A stretch of DNA of 50,073 nucleotides from Pseudonocardia sp. TRM90224 (GCF_021245725.1 NZ_JAJGSX010000054.1:1-50073), one strand, 5' to 3'; shown: positions 41,251 to 50,020, counted from the stretch's first letter. Notes: generated from the letters alone by a model not told the origin. Program-made: numbers and translations.

Positions 41251-42138
41251 GTGCCGACGGACATCGCCTTCCACATGATCGACGTGTTCGCTGCGGAACC
41301 GCTGACCGGCAACCCGCTCCCCGTCGTCCCGGACGCGGACGCGCTCGGCGACGACCGCATGCGAGCCATCGCGAGCGAGTTCAACCAGGCCGAGACCACG
41401 TTCCTCGTCGCGCCGACGCTCCCGGGTGCCGACCGGCGGCTGCGCTCGTTCACCCCGGCCGGGCACGAAGTGGGCGGGGCCGGGCACAACGCGATGGGCG
41501 CCTGGCTGTGGCTGGCCCTCGCCGGCCGGCTCGACCTGCATGGACCGTCGACGTCGTTCGTCCAGGAGATCGCCGGTCGAGCGCTGCCGCTCACCGTGCT
41601 GAACGAGCCGGGCGAGCCGATCACCGTCGTGATGGAGCAGGAGCCGCCCCGCTTCCTGGGCGTCCCGCACGACCGGGACGAACTCGCGGCCAGCCTCGGC
41701 CTCGCAGCCGACGACGTACGCGGCGACCTGCCCGCCCAGGTCGTCGACACCGGCGCCGGACACCTCATGGTGCCTCTGCTCGACCGCGCCGCCGTCGACC
41801 GCGCCCGCCCCGACACCGCACGGCTCGCAACCGCACTACGAGCCGTCGGCGGCGAAGGCGCCTACGTCTACAGCCTCGACGCCCCCGGCGGGGCCGTCGC
41901 CTACACGCGCTTCTTCAACCCGACGATGGGCATCGTCGAAGATCCCGCGACGGGCACGGCGGCAGGACCGCTCGTCGCGCTGCTGGTGCGCGCCGGACTT
42001 GCGCCGAGCGGTACGTCGATCATCGAGCAGGGGCACCACATGGGGCGGCCCAGCCGGCTCAGCGTCACGATCGAGGGCGAGCACGTCCGACTCGCCGGAT
42101 CCGGCGTGGTGTCGATGTCCGGCACCTTGCACCTGTAG
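41251..42138 (+). CDS. PhzF family isomerase/epimerase-like protein
   Basis: 295 residues, two-lobed diaminopimelate-epimerase fold. Conserved HMIDVFAAEPLTGNPL, the catalytic-type Glu in FNQAETTF, FTPAGHEVGGAGHNAMGAW (the CGH motif is AGH here) and FNPTMGIVEDPATGTAAGPL. Despite the family name, no phenazine genes are nearby, so the substrate is unknown. The start follows a TANNNT box; in-frame GTG codons at 41242 and 41245 are less likely. Confidence 0.85.
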   Translation: MPTDIAFHMIDVFAAEPLTGNPLPVVPDADALGDDRMRAIASEFNQAETTFLVAPTLPGADRRLRSFTPAGHEVGGAGHNAMGAWLWLALAGRLDLHGPSTSFVQEIAGRALPLTVLNEPGEPITVVMEQEPPRFLGVPHDRDELAASLGLAADDVRGDLPAQVVDTGAGHLMVPLLDRAAVDRARPDTARLATALRAVGGEGAYVYSLDAPGGAVAYTRFFNPTMGIVEDPATGTAAGPLVALLVRAGLAPSGTSIIEQGHHMGRPSRLSVTIEGEHVRLAGSGVVSMSGTLHL

Positions 42139-42314
42139 CGGTCCGCCAGATCGCTTGGGCCGGCAGCACGATCCGGCTTCGCCTGAGGACTGCGATCATC
42201 CGGATACCCCGATGCTCGCTGTGGTCAGCGTCACATCGCGCGGTCGGCAAGTTCCCCGGCGGGTCTCCGACCGGATGGCGAAGGGACGTTTCGCCACGGA
42301 GAGGAAGAAGAGGG

Positions 42315-43250
42315 ATGAGCTACCCGCGCATCGGTGTCAGCCTGCCGCATTTCGGCCCGCACGCCGGACCGGAGGGTGTGGTCACGGTGGCAAAGGCCGC
42401 TGAGCGGCTCGGATTCCACGCGGTCTCCGTGACCGAGCGGCTGCTCATGCCGGTCAGGGAGGACTGGGTCAACGACGCGAAGCTGCCCGAGTCGCACGTG
42501 TTCGACCCGCTCGAACTGCTCACCTGGGCTGCGGCGCACACCCGGCGGGTACGGCTGGCTACGGGGGTCGTGAACGCGATCTTCCAGTCGCCGATCCTGC
42601 TCGCGCGCCGGCTCGCCACCCTCGACCAGCTCTCCCACGGCCGGGTCGACGCGGGGGTCGGGCAGGGCGGCGGCAGCCGCTCCGCCGAGACCGGGTTCGC
42701 CATCCCCGAGGAGTTCCGTGCGGCGGGCGTGCCGATGAGCCGGCGCGGTGCGGGATTCGTCGAGCACCTCGCCGCAATGCGCGCGTGCTGGGCTCCGGAC
42801 CCGGTGCAGTTCGAGGGCACCCACTATGTGATACCGCGCTCGACCGTCGGGCCGAAGCCCTACAACGGCACCATTCCGTTGTTGATCGGCGCGCTGCTGC
42901 CCAGCACGATCGAGCGCGCAGCGCGGATCGGCGACGGATTCGTCACCGTCGCGCATCCGCAGAACTGGGCTGAGATCCCCGGACAGGTCAGCTGCTACCG
43001 CAACGCCGGTGGCACCGGAACCGTCGTGCTCAACACCATCCAGCCCTTCGCGGATGCCGACATCTCCGCGGAGGCGTTCACCGATGCGGTGTTGACCGAC
43101 GCTGCGAAGGCTGACACGGCCGGCGTCGATGAAATGCACATCACCTTGAACCTCGTCGGGGTTCATCCGGACCGCCAAGCCGAACTGCTGGAGGACCTCG
43201 CCGCTGACCTGAAGCTCACCGCTGCCGGCGGTCAGGAGCCGCGCAGGTAG
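42315..43250 (+). CDS. LLM-class F420/FMN-dependent oxidoreductase
   Basis: 311 residues, luciferase-like monooxygenase fold. RIGVSLPHFGPHAGPEG at the N-terminus, DPLELLTWAAAHTRRVRLATGV, LSHGRVDAGVGQGGG for the flavin/F420 phosphate, and RAARIGDGFVTVA. Actinobacterial members usually use F420. ATG preceded by GAAGAAGAGGG. The 176-nt gap before it has no gene. It overlaps the convergent response-regulator gene by 19 bp. Confidence 0.87.
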   Translation: MSYPRIGVSLPHFGPHAGPEGVVTVAKAAERLGFHAVSVTERLLMPVREDWVNDAKLPESHVFDPLELLTWAAAHTRRVRLATGVVNAIFQSPILLARRLATLDQLSHGRVDAGVGQGGGSRSAETGFAIPEEFRAAGVPMSRRGAGFVEHLAAMRACWAPDPVQFEGTHYVIPRSTVGPKPYNGTIPLLIGALLPSTIERAARIGDGFVTVAHPQNWAEIPGQVSCYRNAGGTGTVVLNTIQPFADADISAEAFTDAVLTDAAKADTAGVDEMHITLNLVGVHPDRQAELLEDLAADLKLTAAGGQEPRR

Positions 43251-43879
43251 GCGAGCACCGCGAGCACACGACGGTTGTCGTCGTCGGACGGCGGCAGATC
43301 GAGCTTGCCGAAGATCGACGCGATGTACTTCGTGACCGCGCTGCTCGAGAGGTGCAGCTGCGTGCTGATCGCGGCATTGGACCGGCCCTGCGCCATCACT
43401 TCCAGCACTTCCCGTTCCCGCGGTGTGAGCTGCGCGAGCGGAGCGCGACGGGAGCCGCCGGTGACGAGTCCGGCGATCACCTCCGGATCCATCGCGGTGC
43501 CGCCGTCCGCCACCCGACGAACGGCGTCGACGAAGTGGTCGTCGTCGAAGACACGATCCTTGAGCAGGTAGCCGACCCCGCCGGTGCCGTCGGCGAGCAG
43601 TTCGCGCGCGTAGAGCTGCTCGACGTGCTGGGAGAGCACGAGCACCGGCAGTCCCGGGACCTCACGCCGCGCGGCGAGCGCGGCGCGCAGGCCCTCGTCG
43701 GTGAACGAGGGCGGCAGCCGCACATCGACGACGGCGACGTCAGGCCGGTACTGCAGCAACGCATCCAGCAGCTGCGGTCCGGACTCGACGTCGGCGACCA
43801 CGTCGAAGCCGTAGGAGCCCAGCAGGCGGTTCAGGCCGGACCGAAGGAGATAGAGGTCTTCCGCCAGGACAACGCGCAC
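43232..43879 (-). CDS. NarL/LuxR-type response regulator
   Basis: 215 residues. Receiver domain with acidic pair (AED, 6-8), phosphoacceptor Asp52 in AVVDVRLPP and Lys in YLLKDRV; C-terminal LuxR helix-turn-helix LTPREREVLEVMAQGRSNAAI and SSSAVTKYIASIFGKL. GTG start lies inside the 3' end of the sensor-kinase gene (49-bp overlap), so translation is coupled. Confidence 0.93.
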   Translation of the reverse strand: MRVVLAEDLYLLRSGLNRLLGSYGFDVVADVESGPQLLDALLQYRPDVAVVDVRLPPSFTDEGLRAALAARREVPGLPVLVLSQHVEQLYARELLADGTGGVGYLLKDRVFDDDHFVDAVRRVADGGTAMDPEVIAGLVTGGSRRAPLAQLTPREREVLEVMAQGRSNAAISTQLHLSSSAVTKYIASIFGKLDLPPSDDDNRRVLAVLAYLRGS

Positions 43880-45126
43880 GGCACCTCCATCGTCACAACC
43901 GTTGGGCCGCCGGCCGGGCTGTCGATCACCAGCTTGCCGTCGAACGTAGCGAGCCGGCGGCGGACGCCGTCGAGCCCTGAGCCGGCGACCGGGGACGCCC
44001 CGCCCACACCGTCGTCGCTAACGGCGGCACGCAATACGCGATCGCGGTGGGCGAGCTCGATCCGCAGGTGCTGGGCGCGGGCGTGCTTCACGGAGTTGGT
44101 GACCACCTCCGCAACAGCGAAGTAGACGGCAGCGGCAAGCGGTGGTTCGGGCTCCCCATCGAGCTCGGCATGCACCGTGCTCTCCAACGGGGCGTCGAGC
44201 GCGAGGGCACGCACGGCGTCGGCGAGCCCACGCTCGGCGAGGACCGGCGGGTGGATGCCGCGCACGAGTGCGCGCAGCTCGCGCAATGCCGACGCGGCGG
44301 TCGTCCTCGCCTCGGCCACGAGCTCCTTGGCCGTGGCCGGGTCGCTCTCGAACAGCCGCTCCGCCGTGCGCAGGGTGATCCCGACCGCCACGATCCGCGC
44401 CTGCGCTCCGTCGTGCAGATCGCGCTCGATGCGGCTCAGCTCGGCGGCGCCGGCGTCGGTGGCATGCGCCCGGGTGGCGGCGAGCTCCTGCACGCGGCGG
44501 GTGAGCCTGGCCTTCGACGTCGGACGCAGCAGCAAGGCGCCGACCCGCCCGTGCACGCGCAGCGCCCACCAGGTGATGGACAGGTAGGCCGCGACGAGAG
44601 GTACTCCCACCGCGGGCGTCCACCACGGCCAACTCGACAGCAGCGGCCCGGTAACCGCCAGGAGCCCGCTGAGCCCGACCGCCATCGGCGCGCCGATCAG
44701 CACGGCGGTCGCCAGGGGCTGCACGACCACCAGCCACAGCAGGTCGCGCCACGTGGCCGGGTCGCGCAGCAAGTGGCCGGCCTGCTGGATCTGCGCAGCC
44801 ATCTCATAGGAGGTGAACAGCCGCCTGCCGAGCCGGTAGCGGCCCTCGTCGTTGGGCACCAGCGGCTGCGGCGCCGGCCGATACGGCGTGTCGATCGCGA
44901 TGCCGGTCCAGGCCACCATCATGCGTCGGTAGTGCTCGGGCAGTTGGCGTGCTCCCTGCGCCATCGAGACGAACGGGGTGACGAACCCGACCAGGATGCC
45001 CAACGCGCCGACCAGGATCAGCGCGCCGGACAGCACCCCGACCACCGCCCCGGCCAAGAGCTCCAGCCCCAGGCGGGCGCCCTGGGACTGCCGGCGCAGC
45101 ACCTGGCCGGCTCGTCGCGCGTTCAC
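43831..45126 (-). CDS. Sensor histidine kinase of the NarX/DesK type
   Basis: 431 residues. Membrane N-terminus with about four helices (LLAGAVVGVLSGALILVGAL, LVVVQPLATAVLIGAPMAVG, etc.) of the actinobacterial sensor family, HisKA_3 phosphoacceptor in SRIERDLHDGAQARIVAVG, and HATPase boxes AEVVTNSVKHARA, VSDDGVGGA and GLDGVRRRL. The degenerate extracytoplasmic region is short, so the signal is probably membrane-borne. GTG start at 45126 (NARRAGQVLRRQ). Partner is the downstream regulator; a divergent membrane-protein gene is the likely target. Confidence 0.9.
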   Translation of the reverse strand: MNARRAGQVLRRQSQGARLGLELLAGAVVGVLSGALILVGALGILVGFVTPFVSMAQGARQLPEHYRRMMVAWTGIAIDTPYRPAPQPLVPNDEGRYRLGRRLFTSYEMAAQIQQAGHLLRDPATWRDLLWLVVVQPLATAVLIGAPMAVGLSGLLAVTGPLLSSWPWWTPAVGVPLVAAYLSITWWALRVHGRVGALLLRPTSKARLTRRVQELAATRAHATDAGAAELSRIERDLHDGAQARIVAVGITLRTAERLFESDPATAKELVAEARTTAASALRELRALVRGIHPPVLAERGLADAVRALALDAPLESTVHAELDGEPEPPLAAAVYFAVAEVVTNSVKHARAQHLRIELAHRDRVLRAAVSDDGVGGASPVAGSGLDGVRRRLATFDGKLVIDSPAGGPTVVTMEVPCALSWRKTSISFGPA

Positions 45127-45220
45127 CCGACCATTCTGGACTCTCGGGGCCGGCTGCGGAGGTGGAGAAAAGTGCACTCTTGCCGTGTACCTGAGTGGAT
45201 TATCCGGCGGCCCCGCCGTT

Positions 45221-45235
45221 CGTAGCGTTGCGCAC
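45221..45235 (+). promoter_or_regulatory. Leaderless-type promoter in a repeated 14-mer
   Basis: CGTAGCGTTGCGCA (45221-45234) contains TAGCGT 7 nt before the ATG at 45236. The identical 14-mer recurs at 45904-45917, after the same gene. Confidence 0.5.
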
Positions 45236-45892
45236 ATGCCCACACCCGCATTGACACAGCACCCGCACCTCCAGGCCATCGTGCGGCTCATCCGCATCCA
45301 GCTGCCCACCGTGATCGTGCCGCTGGCGCTCTTCTACGGCCTGCGCTCGCTCGGGGTCGACCAATGGGCCGCGCTAGTCGTCAGCGGCATCGCCCCCCTC
45401 GTCGCGATCGGCCATCGGCTCATCACGAGCAACCACCTCGACCGCCTCGCCGTGTTCGTGCTCTTCTCGATGGTCGTCGGCACAGCAGTCTCACTGGTGG
45501 AGGGCGACCCACGAGCGCTCCTCGCCCGCGAGAGCTGGGGCACGGCCGTGATCGGCATCGGTTTCCTGTGGTCGCTGAGTCGCAGCCCCGTGCTGCTCAC
45601 CGCGGCCGCTCCGTTCCTCGGGCCCGGTACCGCGGCCGCCTGGCGCGAGGCCTGGCAGCACGACGAGCGGTTCCGCCGCGGCATCCGCCTGGTGACGGCA
45701 ATGTGGGGGATCGGGTTCCTGCTCGACTCCGCCCTGCGCGTCGTGCTCGCATACACCCTGCCGATCGACGTCGTGCCAATCGCGAGCGTCGCCCTCATCG
45801 TCGTGACGATCGTCGGCGCCAACATGCTCGGCAAGGCCATCGCCGGGCGCCACTTGGCCCGCAGCACGGGACTGCCGTCGACAGCCCGCTGA
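45236..45892 (+). CDS. Polytopic membrane protein, VC0807/septation-A-like
   Basis: 218 residues, about six membrane helices (LPTVIVPLALFYGLRSLGV, WAALVVSGIAPLVAIGH, LAVFVLFSMVVGTAVSLV, WGTAVIGIGFLWSLS, AMWGIGFLLDSALRVVLAY, VPIASVALIVVTIVGANMLG). The pattern is that of the VC0807 domain family of unknown function often found beside two-component systems. Divergent from the sensor kinase gene, which suggests it is regulated by that system. Confidence 0.75.
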   Translation: MPTPALTQHPHLQAIVRLIRIQLPTVIVPLALFYGLRSLGVDQWAALVVSGIAPLVAIGHRLITSNHLDRLAVFVLFSMVVGTAVSLVEGDPRALLARESWGTAVIGIGFLWSLSRSPVLLTAAAPFLGPGTAAAWREAWQHDERFRRGIRLVTAMWGIGFLLDSALRVVLAYTLPIDVVPIASVALIVVTIVGANMLGKAIAGRHLARSTGLPSTAR

Positions 45893-45903
45893 CAGCGGCC
45901 CGT

Positions 45904-45917
45904 CGTAGCGTTGCGCA
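45904..45917 (+). repeat. Second copy of the CGTAGCGTTGCGCA 14-mer
   Basis: Exact match to 45221-45234. Here no start codon follows; the next gene begins 102 nt downstream. If it is a promoter core, transcription would start about 45917 and give a leader of some 100 nt for the next gene. Confidence 0.45.
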
Positions 45918-46018
45918 ACTCGTCTGGCGGCGACCTCACGGCGGGGTATGAATCGTGTGACGACACCACCGGCTGAGCGAGGTCAGCCGCAACCGAAAGC
46001 CGGCCAGGAGATCAGAGC

Positions 46019-47107
46019 ATGAACACCCGACCAGACGATTCAGCCGTCCAGATCGGCGTCCTCGCCCCGTTGACCCCGCCCGGTTGGGTCGAGGCCGGCC
46101 AGCACCTGCTCGCCGGGATGGAGCTCGCCGCCCGCGAGGTTAACGATGCCGGCGGGATCGACGGGCGACCGCTCGAGCTGGTCGTCAGGGACACCGCAGC
46201 CGATCCGCAGCGCGCCGCGGCGGCGGTCGACGAGTTGGCCGGCCTCGGCGTGGCCGCGTTGGCCGGCGAGTACCACAGTGTCGTCGCCCGCGCCGCTGCC
46301 ACCAGGGCCGACGCGCTCGGCCTGCCGTTCCTCTGCTCCTCGGCGGTGCTCGACGCGCTCACCGAGGAGCCGACGGAGTGGGTCGCCCGGCTCGCCCCGG
46401 CGCAGTCGCACGGCTGGCGGATCTACGCCGATTTCCTGCTCGGCGCGGGCCACCGGCGCGTCGCCGTGGCGACCCAGCCGAGCGTCTACTGGGCGTCCGG
46501 GACCGGCATCCTGCGCGATCACCTCGCAGCACGTGGTGGCACCGTCATCGAGCTCGACGCGGCCACACGCACCCGCGAGCAGCTTTGCGACGAGCTGGTC
46601 GACAACCGTGCGACGGCCCTGCTCCTCCTGGTCGGGCACCCCGAGCCGGCAGTGCCGATCGTCGAGGCCGTCCGCCACGACAAGCGCCTGGTCGACATCT
46701 TGATCGGTGCTCCCGCCGGACAACCGGAGCTCGCCGGATGGGCGAAGCTGCTGAGCACCGACGGAACCGGGATCCCGTTCCTGCGCTACCTGCCCGAGCA
46801 GCTCGGCCCACTCGGTCGACAGGTCGAGGAGGCCCTTCACGAGCGGCTGACGACAACGCCGTCCTTCGTCGCCTTCGAGGGCTACGACACGGTCACCGTC
46901 CTCGCCGACGTGCTCCGTACCCACGGCACCGATCGGGGGCGCATCGCCGCGGCCTGGGAGCACATCGAGGTCCAGGGCACCCGCGGTCGGATCCGGTTCA
47001 CCCGGCCGCCTGGCATGGGTGTCCACCAGTGGGCGTGGCCGGCGGTCCAGGTCGCAGATCGGGATCCTGCCGATCCCGATCGATTCCGGGTCCTCCACGC
47101 CGGCTGA
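46019..47107 (+). CDS. Type-1 substrate-binding-like protein without signal peptide
   Basis: 362 residues. Leu/Ile/Val-binding fold: IGVLAPLTPPGWVEAGQHLLAGMELAAREVNDAGGIDGRPLELVVRDT is the family opening (shown only in part as motifs: AAREVNDAGGIDG, ELVVRDTAADP), with SSAVLDAL and FVAFEGYDTVTVLADVL later. It starts directly with the domain and has no signal peptide or lipobox, and no ABC permease or ATPase is adjacent. A cytosolic sensor role, as in AmiC/FmdD-like regulators, is an inference. ATG with AGGAG 8 nt upstream. Confidence 0.8.
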   Translation: MNTRPDDSAVQIGVLAPLTPPGWVEAGQHLLAGMELAAREVNDAGGIDGRPLELVVRDTAADPQRAAAAVDELAGLGVAALAGEYHSVVARAAATRADALGLPFLCSSAVLDALTEEPTEWVARLAPAQSHGWRIYADFLLGAGHRRVAVATQPSVYWASGTGILRDHLAARGGTVIELDAATRTREQLCDELVDNRATALLLLVGHPEPAVPIVEAVRHDKRLVDILIGAPAGQPELAGWAKLLSTDGTGIPFLRYLPEQLGPLGRQVEEALHERLTTTPSFVAFEGYDTVTVLADVLRTHGTDRGRIAAAWEHIEVQGTRGRIRFTRPPGMGVHQWAWPAVQVADRDPADPDRFRVLHAG

Positions 47108-47113
47108 GGTCGG

Positions 47114-47521
47114 TCAGTCGTTCCGGTCCGCCCCAGCCTGCAGGCGGAGCAGATCGCGGATCTCCTTGAGCAGCTCGACCTCCGTCGGCTCGGCCGGGCC
47201 TGGCTCCTCGCCGGACTTGCGACGCTCCTTGAGCCGGTTGAGCGGCAACACGATGAGGAAGTAGACGACGACAGCGACGATCACGAAGTTCAACGCGACG
47301 GTGATCAGGCCGGCGAAGTCGATGTAGGTCGACTCCTTCCCCGGCACGATCCGCACGCCGAGGGCCGGCGTTTCGGGCGGGGTCACCGCGTTCACCAGCG
47401 GTTTGACGATCTTGTCCGTGAACGCGCTGACGACCAGCCCGAACGCGGCGCCGATCACCACCGCGACCGACAGGTCGACCACGTTCCCGCGTAGGACGAA
47501 GTCCTTGAAGCCTCGCAGCAT
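47114..47521 (-). CDS. mscL: Large-conductance mechanosensitive channel
   Basis: 135 residues. N-terminal MLRGFKDFVLRGNVVDLSVAVVIGAAFG (pore-lining first helix, with the GNVVDLAVAVVIG-type signature), periplasmic loop, second helix FVIVAVVVYFLIVLPLNRL, and a charged cytoplasmic helix. Opens under hypo-osmotic membrane tension. GGGAGGG precedes the ATG. Single gene, convergent with the binding-protein gene. Confidence 0.95.
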   Translation of the reverse strand: MLRGFKDFVLRGNVVDLSVAVVIGAAFGLVVSAFTDKIVKPLVNAVTPPETPALGVRIVPGKESTYIDFAGLITVALNFVIVAVVVYFLIVLPLNRLKERRKSGEEPGPAEPTEVELLKEIRDLLRLQAGADRND

Positions 47522-47680
47522 GCTTGCCCTCCCGATGATCCGACGCGGGCGGCACGCTACTGCCGACTGCATGCCACTGCTCACCCACCTCCTCGGGCCC
47601 ACACGCTGGCGTGAGCCCACTCTGTCCGGATCGTGTGCACTTTCTTGACAGCACTTACTTTCGGTGGCACGGTCGCTGCC

Positions 47681-48280
47681 ATGACGGATCACGAAGGCGG
47701 CGGTGTCGCGGTCATCGAGGACGCGGCGACGGCCGCGGTGGCGATCGACCCCGTGCGCGCCCGACTCCTCGCGGCGCTGCGGGAGCCGGGCTCGGCGGCG
47801 TCGCTCGCCGCCGGACTGGGCATGAGCCGGCAGAACACCAACCACCACCTCCGCGCGTTGGAGCGACACGGGCTCGTGGAGCTGGTCGAGGAACGACGCA
47901 AGGGCAACATGATCGAACGGGTGGTCCGCGCGACGGCAGGTTCCTACGTGATCTCGCCGCTGTCCTGGGCGATGGTCGCGCCCGACCCTGCGCGACAGCC
48001 CGACAAGCTGTCGGCTCAGTGGCTGCTCGCGGTGGCAGCGCGACTGCTGCAGGACGTGGGTCGGCTGATCACGAAGGCCGGCCGACGCCGGATCGCGACC
48101 TTCGCGATCGACGGGGAGATCCGGTTCGCCAGCGCGGCCGACCGTGCCGAGTTCGTCGGCGCGCTCGGCGAGTCGGTCCGCGAGCTGGTCGCCCGGTTCC
48201 ACGTGCCGGACGAGCCGGGCGGCCGCACCCACCGGATCGTCGTCGCGCTGCATCCCACCGTGACGGAGGAGGACGAATGA
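47681..48280 (+). CDS. ArsR-type helix-turn-helix regulator
   Basis: 199 residues. Winged-helix core DPVRARLLAALREPGSAASLAAGLGMSRQNTNHHLRALERHGLV, then a C-terminal helical extension, which is longer than metal-sensing ArsR proteins; metal-binding cysteines are absent. Start at the ATG giving MTDHEGGGVAV. TTGACA at 47645-47650 may be its -35 element. ATGA overlap with the SRPBCC gene: the two are typical partners. Confidence 0.88.
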   Translation: MTDHEGGGVAVIEDAATAAVAIDPVRARLLAALREPGSAASLAAGLGMSRQNTNHHLRALERHGLVELVEERRKGNMIERVVRATAGSYVISPLSWAMVAPDPARQPDKLSAQWLLAVAARLLQDVGRLITKAGRRRIATFAIDGEIRFASAADRAEFVGALGESVRELVARFHVPDEPGGRTHRIVVALHPTVTEEDE

Positions 48281-48957
48281 GTCGCAAGTTCGAAGTGCGC
48301 CGGGAGGTGGTGCTGCCAGCCGCTCCCGAACAGGTGTGGCAGGCCATCGCGACGCCGGAAGGCCAGGCGGCCTGGTTCATGAGCCTCGACGACGAAAGCG
48401 CCGACACCCTGGTCAAGGCGGCCACCGAGGGGGAAGGCCGCCGATTGGAGATCACAGCCGGCACCCACGCGTTCGAATACATCGTGGAGGCCGGCAGCGG
48501 CGCCACGACCGTGCTGCGGTTCGTCCACAGCGGAGTGCTCGACGACGAGTGGGGCGACGAGTACGAGTCGATGACCGGGCACGGCTGGGACCTGTACCTG
48601 TTCACGCTGGGCGAGTACCTGAAGCACTTCCCGGGCCGCAGCAGCGTGTACGGCTCGGCGGAGGCACCGCCCGGGAGGGACGTCTGGGTGAAGCTGCTGG
48701 ACACGCTGGGCGATCCGGCCGTCGGCGAGACCGTGCGGCTGCCCATCGGTGCCGGTGTCGTCGACCTGCGCAACGACCACTACCTCGGGATCCGCACCGG
48801 GAACGCACTCGTGCGCTTCCACGAACGCTCGAAACTCGGAATGCCCCTCGCCGTCGGGCACCACGACTACGGCCCGGGTGCCGACCCGGAGCAGATCGGC
48901 GCGACCTGGTCGGGCTGGCTGGCCACGACCGCCAACCACACGTCACGCGACAACTGA
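48277..48957 (+). CDS. SRPBCC/AHSA1-like domain protein
   Basis: 226 residues. START/Bet v1-like fold beginning FEVRREVVLPAAPEQVWQAIATPEGQAAWF, the AHSA1 signature; the middle has LRFVHSGVLDDEWGDEYESM and HGWDLYLFTLGEYLKHF. A C-terminal stretch extends the usual domain. It binds small hydrophobic ligands in relatives; ligand unknown. Translationally coupled to the ArsR-type regulator, which likely controls it. Confidence 0.88.
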   Translation: MSRKFEVRREVVLPAAPEQVWQAIATPEGQAAWFMSLDDESADTLVKAATEGEGRRLEITAGTHAFEYIVEAGSGATTVLRFVHSGVLDDEWGDEYESMTGHGWDLYLFTLGEYLKHFPGRSSVYGSAEAPPGRDVWVKLLDTLGDPAVGETVRLPIGAGVVDLRNDHYLGIRTGNALVRFHERSKLGMPLAVGHHDYGPGADPEQIGATWSGWLATTANHTSRDN

Positions 48958-48981
48958 ACGATCGAAACGGAGAACGAGGAA

Positions 48982-49386
48982 ATGCCTGAGCTGGAGAAGC
49001 TGTCCCCCTTTCTGATGTACCAGAACGGCGAGGCCGAGGAGGCCATGCAGTTCTACACGAGCCTGTTCGACGACGGTGAGATCGTGCTGATCGAGCGTTT
49101 CGAGCCCGGCCAGGGCCCGGAAGGCAAGATCCGCACAGGGGTGATCCGGATCGCCGGCCGGCAGGTCCGGCTCTTCGACAGCCCGGTCCAGCACGAATGG
49201 GACTTCACCCCTGGAGTCTCACTTTTCGTGCGCTGCGGGTCGCGCGAGGAGCTGGACAAGCTGTGGGCGGCGCTGTCCGAGGGCGGTCGGGCCCACATGC
49301 CGCTCGACGACTACGGGTTCGGCGGACCGTTCGGCTTCACCGAGGACCGGTACGGCGTCTCGTGGCAGCTCATCTTCGAGAGCTGA
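48982..49386 (+). CDS. VOC superfamily protein, PhnB-like
   Basis: 134 residues. Opens LSPFLMYQNGEAEEAMQFYTSLFDDGEI, the PhnB/3-demethylubiquinone-methyltransferase-like signature, and ends YGFGGPFGFTEDRYGVSWQLIF. Enzyme activity is not assigned. Follows the SRPBCC gene by 24 nt with a GGAGAACGAGGAA ribosome region, so it belongs to the same unit. Confidence 0.87.
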   Translation: MPELEKLSPFLMYQNGEAEEAMQFYTSLFDDGEIVLIERFEPGQGPEGKIRTGVIRIAGRQVRLFDSPVQHEWDFTPGVSLFVRCGSREELDKLWAALSEGGRAHMPLDDYGFGGPFGFTEDRYGVSWQLIFES

Positions 49387-49429
49387 ACGCCGCCCCAACC
49401 GGAGCGGGCCGCGGCGGGTCATCCCCGTC

Positions 49430-50020
49430 GTGGAACGCACCGGGCACGTTCAGCACGAGACCGCACGGCCGGCCACCGAGTACGTGGCCCCGATGCGGAG
49501 ATGGCCCGTCTACGTGATCTCGACGCTGCTGCCGATCCAGGTCCTGCTGTACGCGGTGACGAACGACGCGCTCGCGCAGCTCGCCACCGGCTCGGACGGC
49601 GGTCCCGACATGTTGCGAATCATGACGTACGTCGCTCAGGACATCGGGCTGGCGACTCAGGGGTGGGTCCTGATCCTGCTGATCCCGACCCTGCGACACC
49701 CACCGCGGGTGACGCCCGCCGGGCTGCGGCTCTGGCTGCACACGACGTCCGAGCAGGTCACGGTGCCGTGGGAACGGGTCACCGTGATCCGCAAGGGCTC
49801 GACCGGGATCGCCTTCGGCGGGCTGTTCGTGCACGTCCACGACCCGGACGCGCTGGCGGGCGGGAACACGGCGGCGCTGCGCCGGATCCGGCGCTCCATG
49901 CGGAGGTTCGGCGGCGCCCCGTTCGCTTGCGGGATCAGCACTACACCGCGCCGACTGCTCGAGCTGGACGCCGCCATCCGACACTTCAGCGGCGGACGGC
50001 ACGCGTTGCGGCGCATCTGA
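49430..50020 (+). CDS. Hypothetical membrane protein
   Basis: 196 residues, not recognised. Two membrane helices (about 25-45, WPVYVISTLLPIQVLLYAVT, and about 68-88, QDIGLATQGWVLILLIPTL), then a cytosolic domain with HTTSEQVTVPWERVTVIRKG, reminiscent of PH-like membrane domains, and a basic tail. GTG start; no strong ribosome site. The last 53 bases of the window hold nothing recognisable. Confidence 0.65.
   Translation: MERTGHVQHETARPATEYVAPMRRWPVYVISTLLPIQVLLYAVTNDALAQLATGSDGGPDMLRIMTYVAQDIGLATQGWVLILLIPTLRHPPRVTPAGLRLWLHTTSEQVTVPWERVTVIRKGSTGIAFGGLFVHVHDPDALAGGNTAALRRIRRSMRRFGGAPFACGISTTPRRLLELDAAIRHFSGGRHALRRI

Noticed and set aside
41251..42138. Phenazine biosynthetic cluster
   Set aside because: The gene is PhzF-like only; no phzA/B/D/E/G or other pathway genes are nearby.
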